45,655 nucleotides of DNA, taken from contig JAVCDA010000063.1 of NCBI GenBank assembly GCA_030765145.1, positions 1 to 45,655 of the forward strand, given 5' to 3'. This stretch comes from Candidatus Saelkia tenebricola. GTDB taxonomy: Bacteria > Omnitrophota > Gorgyraeia > Kaelpiales > Kaelpiaceae. This document shows positions 43,150 to 45,655 of this stretch, one piece after another. Within the stretch, counting starts at the first letter, position 1. Each line of letters opens with the position of its first letter. The position numbers were made by a program, and so were the translations under genes. The notes under the pieces were generated by a model that was not told the origin of the DNA, did not search any database, and saw nothing but the letters and a program-made list of their open reading frames with translations.

Positions 43150-44071
43150 AAGAGTTTTAGTGGTAGATGATGAACCTGACATCAGAGATATTTTAAAAAT
43201 CCTTCTTGAAGCTGAAGGATTTGAAGTCGAGGAAGCTTCAAATGGTAAAGAAGCATTAGAAAAGATTGAACACCGTCCACCTGATTTAGTAATCACCGAT
43301 TACGTAATGCCCATTAGTGACGGCATTGAGCTATGCAAAATGATAAAGCGGGACATCTTGGTACGTCATATTCCTGTAATAATGCTTACAGGGAAAAAAG
43401 AAGATGTAACCGATAAAATCACAGGCATAGATGCCGGAGCAGATGATTATATCGTTAAGACCGCAGATGAAAAAGAAATTTTGGCTCGAGTTAAGATGAT
43501 CATAAGGCGAACCGAGATAGATTTAGACGCTAATCCCTTAACACGCTTACCAGGCAATGTTTCTATTCTCAACGAAATCGAATCCAGAATAAAAAAAAAT
43601 ACAACCTTTGCTGTTTGTTATGCAGACCTTGACAAATTCAAAAATTATAACGATAAATACGGATTTGAGAAAGGTGACAGAATCATTCAGCATACTGCAA
43701 GAATACTTATTGAGGCAATAGATGATGTAGGGGTTGAAAGTGATTTTATAGGTCATGTCGGCGGAGATGATTTTGTAATTGTAACCGAAGTAGAAAGAGC
43801 TGAAAAAATATCTCAAAACATAATAGAAAAATTCAACTCCCGAGTGCCTGATTACTATTCAGAAGAAGATATCAAAAGAGGTTATATTATTTCTAAAGAC
43901 AGAAAAGGCAAAGAAGACCAAATCCCTCTTCTTTCAATCTCAATCGCAGTAGTTACCAATCAAAAGACTCCTTTTCAGCATGTTGCCGAAGTTTCACAGC
44001 GCGGTGCTGAAGTCAAAGAATATACAAAATCTCTTTCCGGTTCAACTTACGCAATAGATAGAAGGGATTAA
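43142..44071 (+). CDS. Response regulator with GGDEF-like output domain
   Basis: Receiver domain 1-122 with acceptor Asp53 in VITDYVMP, the Thr83 and Lys106 switch residues and DD at 10-11. Residues about 130-300 resemble a GGDEF domain: YADLDKFKNYNDKYGFEKGD is well conserved, but the signature is GGDDF (207-211), with Asp in place of the usual Glu, and no I-site RxxD precedes it. Activity is therefore uncertain; it may be a weak cyclase or a c-di-GMP/GTP sensor. A ribosome site (AAGGAG) lies within the kinase gene end. Confidence 0.88.
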   Translation: MAKRVLVVDDEPDIRDILKILLEAEGFEVEEASNGKEALEKIEHRPPDLVITDYVMPISDGIELCKMIKRDILVRHIPVIMLTGKKEDVTDKITGIDAGADDYIVKTADEKEILARVKMIIRRTEIDLDANPLTRLPGNVSILNEIESRIKKNTTFAVCYADLDKFKNYNDKYGFEKGDRIIQHTARILIEAIDDVGVESDFIGHVGGDDFVIVTEVERAEKISQNIIEKFNSRVPDYYSEEDIKRGYIISKDRKGKEDQIPLLSISIAVVTNQKTPFQHVAEVSQRGAEVKEYTKSLSGSTYAIDRRD

Positions 44072-44075
44072 GAAA

Positions 44076-44157
44076 TGCCGGGAGGGGGACTTGAACCCCC
44101 ACAGCGTTAACCACATGGTCCTTAACCATGCGCGTCTGCCTATTCCGCCATCCCGGC
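44076..44157 (-). tRNA. tRNA-Leu (anticodon AAG)
   Basis: Acceptor GCCGGGA pairs with TCCCGGC, discriminator A, and CCA is not encoded. The anticodon stem CATGG/CCATG encloses TTAAGGA, so U33 is followed by AAG, an A34 anticodon unusual in bacterial tRNA-Leu. Body nearly identical to the tRNA-Leu(CAG) at 27148, with a different class II variable arm. The plus-strand regulator gene ends 4 nt beyond its 3' end, so the two are tail-to-tail. Confidence 0.93.
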
Positions 44158-44169
44158 GCATAGGTTTTT

Positions 44170-44197
44170 ATTATAACCAAGAACAGCTAAAAGTCAA
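44170..44197 (-). promoter_or_regulatory. tRNA-Leu(AAG) promoter
   Basis: Minus-strand TTGACT at 44197-44192, 16-nt spacer, perfect TATAAT at 44175-44170. Transcription should begin about 6 nt before the tRNA 5' end. Confidence 0.75.
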
Positions 44198-44210
44198 CTT
44201 GCACATAGAT

Positions 44211-44240
44211 AAAAAAACCCCCGCAAACTCGCGGGGGTTT
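44211..44240. terminator. Bidirectional intrinsic terminator
   Basis: A stem CCCCCGC/GCGGGGG (44218-44224 with 44231-44237) encloses a 6-nt loop. In the minus direction it is followed by seven T, so it ends the porin transcript; in the plus direction TTTTAT follows, so it can also stop the FIST operon after it runs antisense across the tRNA. Confidence 0.9.
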
Positions 44241-44262
44241 TATAATCTTTAATCTAATACTT

Positions 44263-45618
44263 TTAGAAACTTACTACAACAGAACCAATGACTTCAATAG
44301 CTTCGTCATTAGTCGTATCAGCTGCAGTTGAGTAAGCAAATGCATCACCTGGCATGAAGTAACCTGCTTTCAAGCCAAACTGCACATCTTCTGAATAATC
44401 ATACAGCAATGTTACATCAATTTCATCACCAAGATCATCATCTTTCTTCATAGTGTAACTATTTGATGAATAGACTGACGAAATTGTAGCACCTGTAGCA
44501 CTAGTTGTAATCTCTTCATCCAAGATGTATTTGAACCAATCAAGACCAATTGTCAAATCTTCCATCGGCTTTAAAGAAGCACCGAGGTTAATGATATGAG
44601 CATTGGAATTAACTCCGCCATTTACACCTGCAAAGAGATAATCTGCAATCAAACCTTTACTCTGATCTTCATATAATGGCAACCATGCTTCATAGTCACC
44701 AGTTGACTTATCTGATTTCTGACCGCTTCTGTAGTCATAGCAAAGCTTAATTGCCGGCTCATACTCATTATCCCAAGCATATGAACCTTCAACTGTTGCT
44801 GCCATAGCATCAATATTTCTTGCTGCTGTTGAACCAGAGGAAGTTGTATAATCTCCACTCTGAAATGCAACTTCTGCGCCCAGCACTAAACCATCAGCAG
44901 GAACTAAGCTACCTCTTAAACCAAAAATAGCAGCATCAATATCAGTAGCACCTGTTGAATTCACATCGCCATCAACACAGAACACATATGCTTCCAATTC
45001 TCCATCATAATCAACAAAATCATAAGCAAGATTTAAACCAAGAATATCTTCATCCTCGCTATCAGTTGCTTCAAAAACTTCATCAACCTTTGCATAAAGC
45101 AAATCAATTGTCCATGGGTCATAATCAAGTACACCACGGATAGCATCAAATGCCTTCATTTTGCTCAAAAATGGAGCATGAGTAAGGCCACTATCTGCTG
45201 ACTTAACAGCATTAGTTGTAGGATCACCAACAACAAGTTTGCTGCCGTATGCTAATTCCTGACGACCGATAGTCAAAGTCAACGGTGAATAGAACATCTC
45301 TTTCATTGTCAAGTATGCAAGATCTATTTCAGCATTTGTGGTAGCACTGCATGCTACATCCCATTCTCTTTCATTTGCTAACCTGATTGTTGCTGCAACA
45401 TTATCCGTTAAATCTGCATCAATTCTTAAACGGGTGATTGTTGCAATAAATCCTAAATCATCTAACACTGTATCATTACCTACTGTATCAAGCAAATCAA
45501 ATTCATTCTGACTAACTGCAAAAGTCTCAATGTCTCCTGAAACTTTTACATTCTGCACAGCTGCGAATGCCGGCACTGCCAACATCATAACTGCTGCAAG
45601 TATAATTAACTTCTTCAT
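44263..45618 (-). CDS. Outer-membrane beta-barrel porin
   Basis: A signal peptide (1-19, cleavage AFA-AVQ) is followed by a long sequence of amphipathic beta strands separated by polar, Asp/Gly/Thr-rich turns, ending in SVVVSF with the C-terminal Phe recognised by the Bam machinery. TRLRIDADLTDNVAATIRL and LTIGRQELAYGSKLV resemble alginate-export-type porins, but substrate cannot be assigned. 451 aa. AAAAAGGAG precedes the ATG. A strong terminator follows; the promoter lies outside the window. Probably an abundant single-gene transcript. Confidence 0.85.
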   Translation of the reverse strand: MKKLIILAAVMMLAVPAFAAVQNVKVSGDIETFAVSQNEFDLLDTVGNDTVLDDLGFIATITRLRIDADLTDNVAATIRLANEREWDVACSATTNAEIDLAYLTMKEMFYSPLTLTIGRQELAYGSKLVVGDPTTNAVKSADSGLTHAPFLSKMKAFDAIRGVLDYDPWTIDLLYAKVDEVFEATDSEDEDILGLNLAYDFVDYDGELEAYVFCVDGDVNSTGATDIDAAIFGLRGSLVPADGLVLGAEVAFQSGDYTTSSGSTAARNIDAMAATVEGSYAWDNEYEPAIKLCYDYRSGQKSDKSTGDYEAWLPLYEDQSKGLIADYLFAGVNGGVNSNAHIINLGASLKPMEDLTIGLDWFKYILDEEITTSATGATISSVYSSNSYTMKKDDDLGDEIDVTLLYDYSEDVQFGLKAGYFMPGDAFAYSTAADTTNDEAIEVIGSVVVSF

Positions 45619-45655
45619 TCGTTTTTCTCCTTTTTAATTTATGAGGTTCGTAAAA

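Noticed and set aside
44649-45143. ORFs within the porin gene on both strands
   Set aside because: Low-complexity His/Gln-rich shadows of the barrel repeats; the porin frame has a signal peptide and terminal Phe.

Overview
The window is AT-rich bacterial DNA from a diderm (Gram-negative) organism. LPS genes (hldD, lptD), a secretin, a porin whose last residue is Phe, and a pilus/type II-secretion machine all point to an outer membrane. The mix of many GspG-type pseudopilins, a FIST-histidine kinase-regulator operon, an AT-rich genome and tRNAs without an encoded CCA would fit the PVC/Omnitrophota neighbourhood. That placement is an inference from gene style; no rRNA or marker phylogeny is available.

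Layout. Positions 1-40305 are almost entirely minus strand. From right to left: a polymerase/ligase-like membrane protein (38677-40305); a large type IV pilus/type II secretion locus (27300-38615) with a GspE/PilB ATPase, seven pseudopilins, a GspF/PilC platform protein, a fused PilM-PilN and PilO; a tRNA-Leu followed by a short tandem repeat (27031-27231); an AEC transporter; a long housekeeping run rsmD-coaD-pta-ackA-DUF177-rpmF-plsX-fabH-fabD-fabG-acpP-fabF (16889-26032); a 35-codon TTG-start ORF and a secreted protein of unknown function; an ISL3-type transposase remnant; a lone sugar-ABC ATPase; two overlapping GGDEF proteins and a ROK kinase; lptD, DUF6485, a bifunctional-nuclease protein, a flavodoxin and hldD; and finally a tiny HTH gene overlapping pilP, which overlaps a secretin gene that runs off the left edge. 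Positions 40431-44071 are a plus-strand signalling operon (FIST protein, histidine kinase, response regulator with a GGDEF-like domain). It ends tail-to-tail against a second tRNA-Leu, and a porin gene lies at the right edge.

How the genes work together. The ATPase, platform protein, PilMN, PilO, PilP and secretin make up most of one trans-envelope pilus or pseudopilus machine, split into two loci about 22 kb apart. No prepilin peptidase or retraction ATPase is in the window. The pseudopilins are the most unusual part. Four of them carry two GspG-like modules in tandem, and in two of those a LamG-like lectin fold is inserted inside the second module. The secretin is also unusual: after a complete secretin domain (ending near residue 445) it continues for more than 1,000 residues of TPR-like repeats, with three successive modules of exactly 492 bp. 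Three GGDEF-type proteins suggest c-di-GMP control of surface behaviour, but a direct link to the pilus ATPase is not supported by its degenerate N-terminal motif.

Regulatory reading. Sigma70-type promoters can be read before both tRNAs, acpP, the FIST operon, pilMN and several other genes. At three genes (13464-14567, 15194-16663, 38677-40305) the -10 box sits 6-8 nt before the start codon with no Shine-Dalgarno sequence, so leaderless mRNAs are likely; pilMN is nearly so. Small ORFs below 60 codons were found by eye at 16687-16794 and 9610-9738. There is no gene-free stretch longer than 300 bases.
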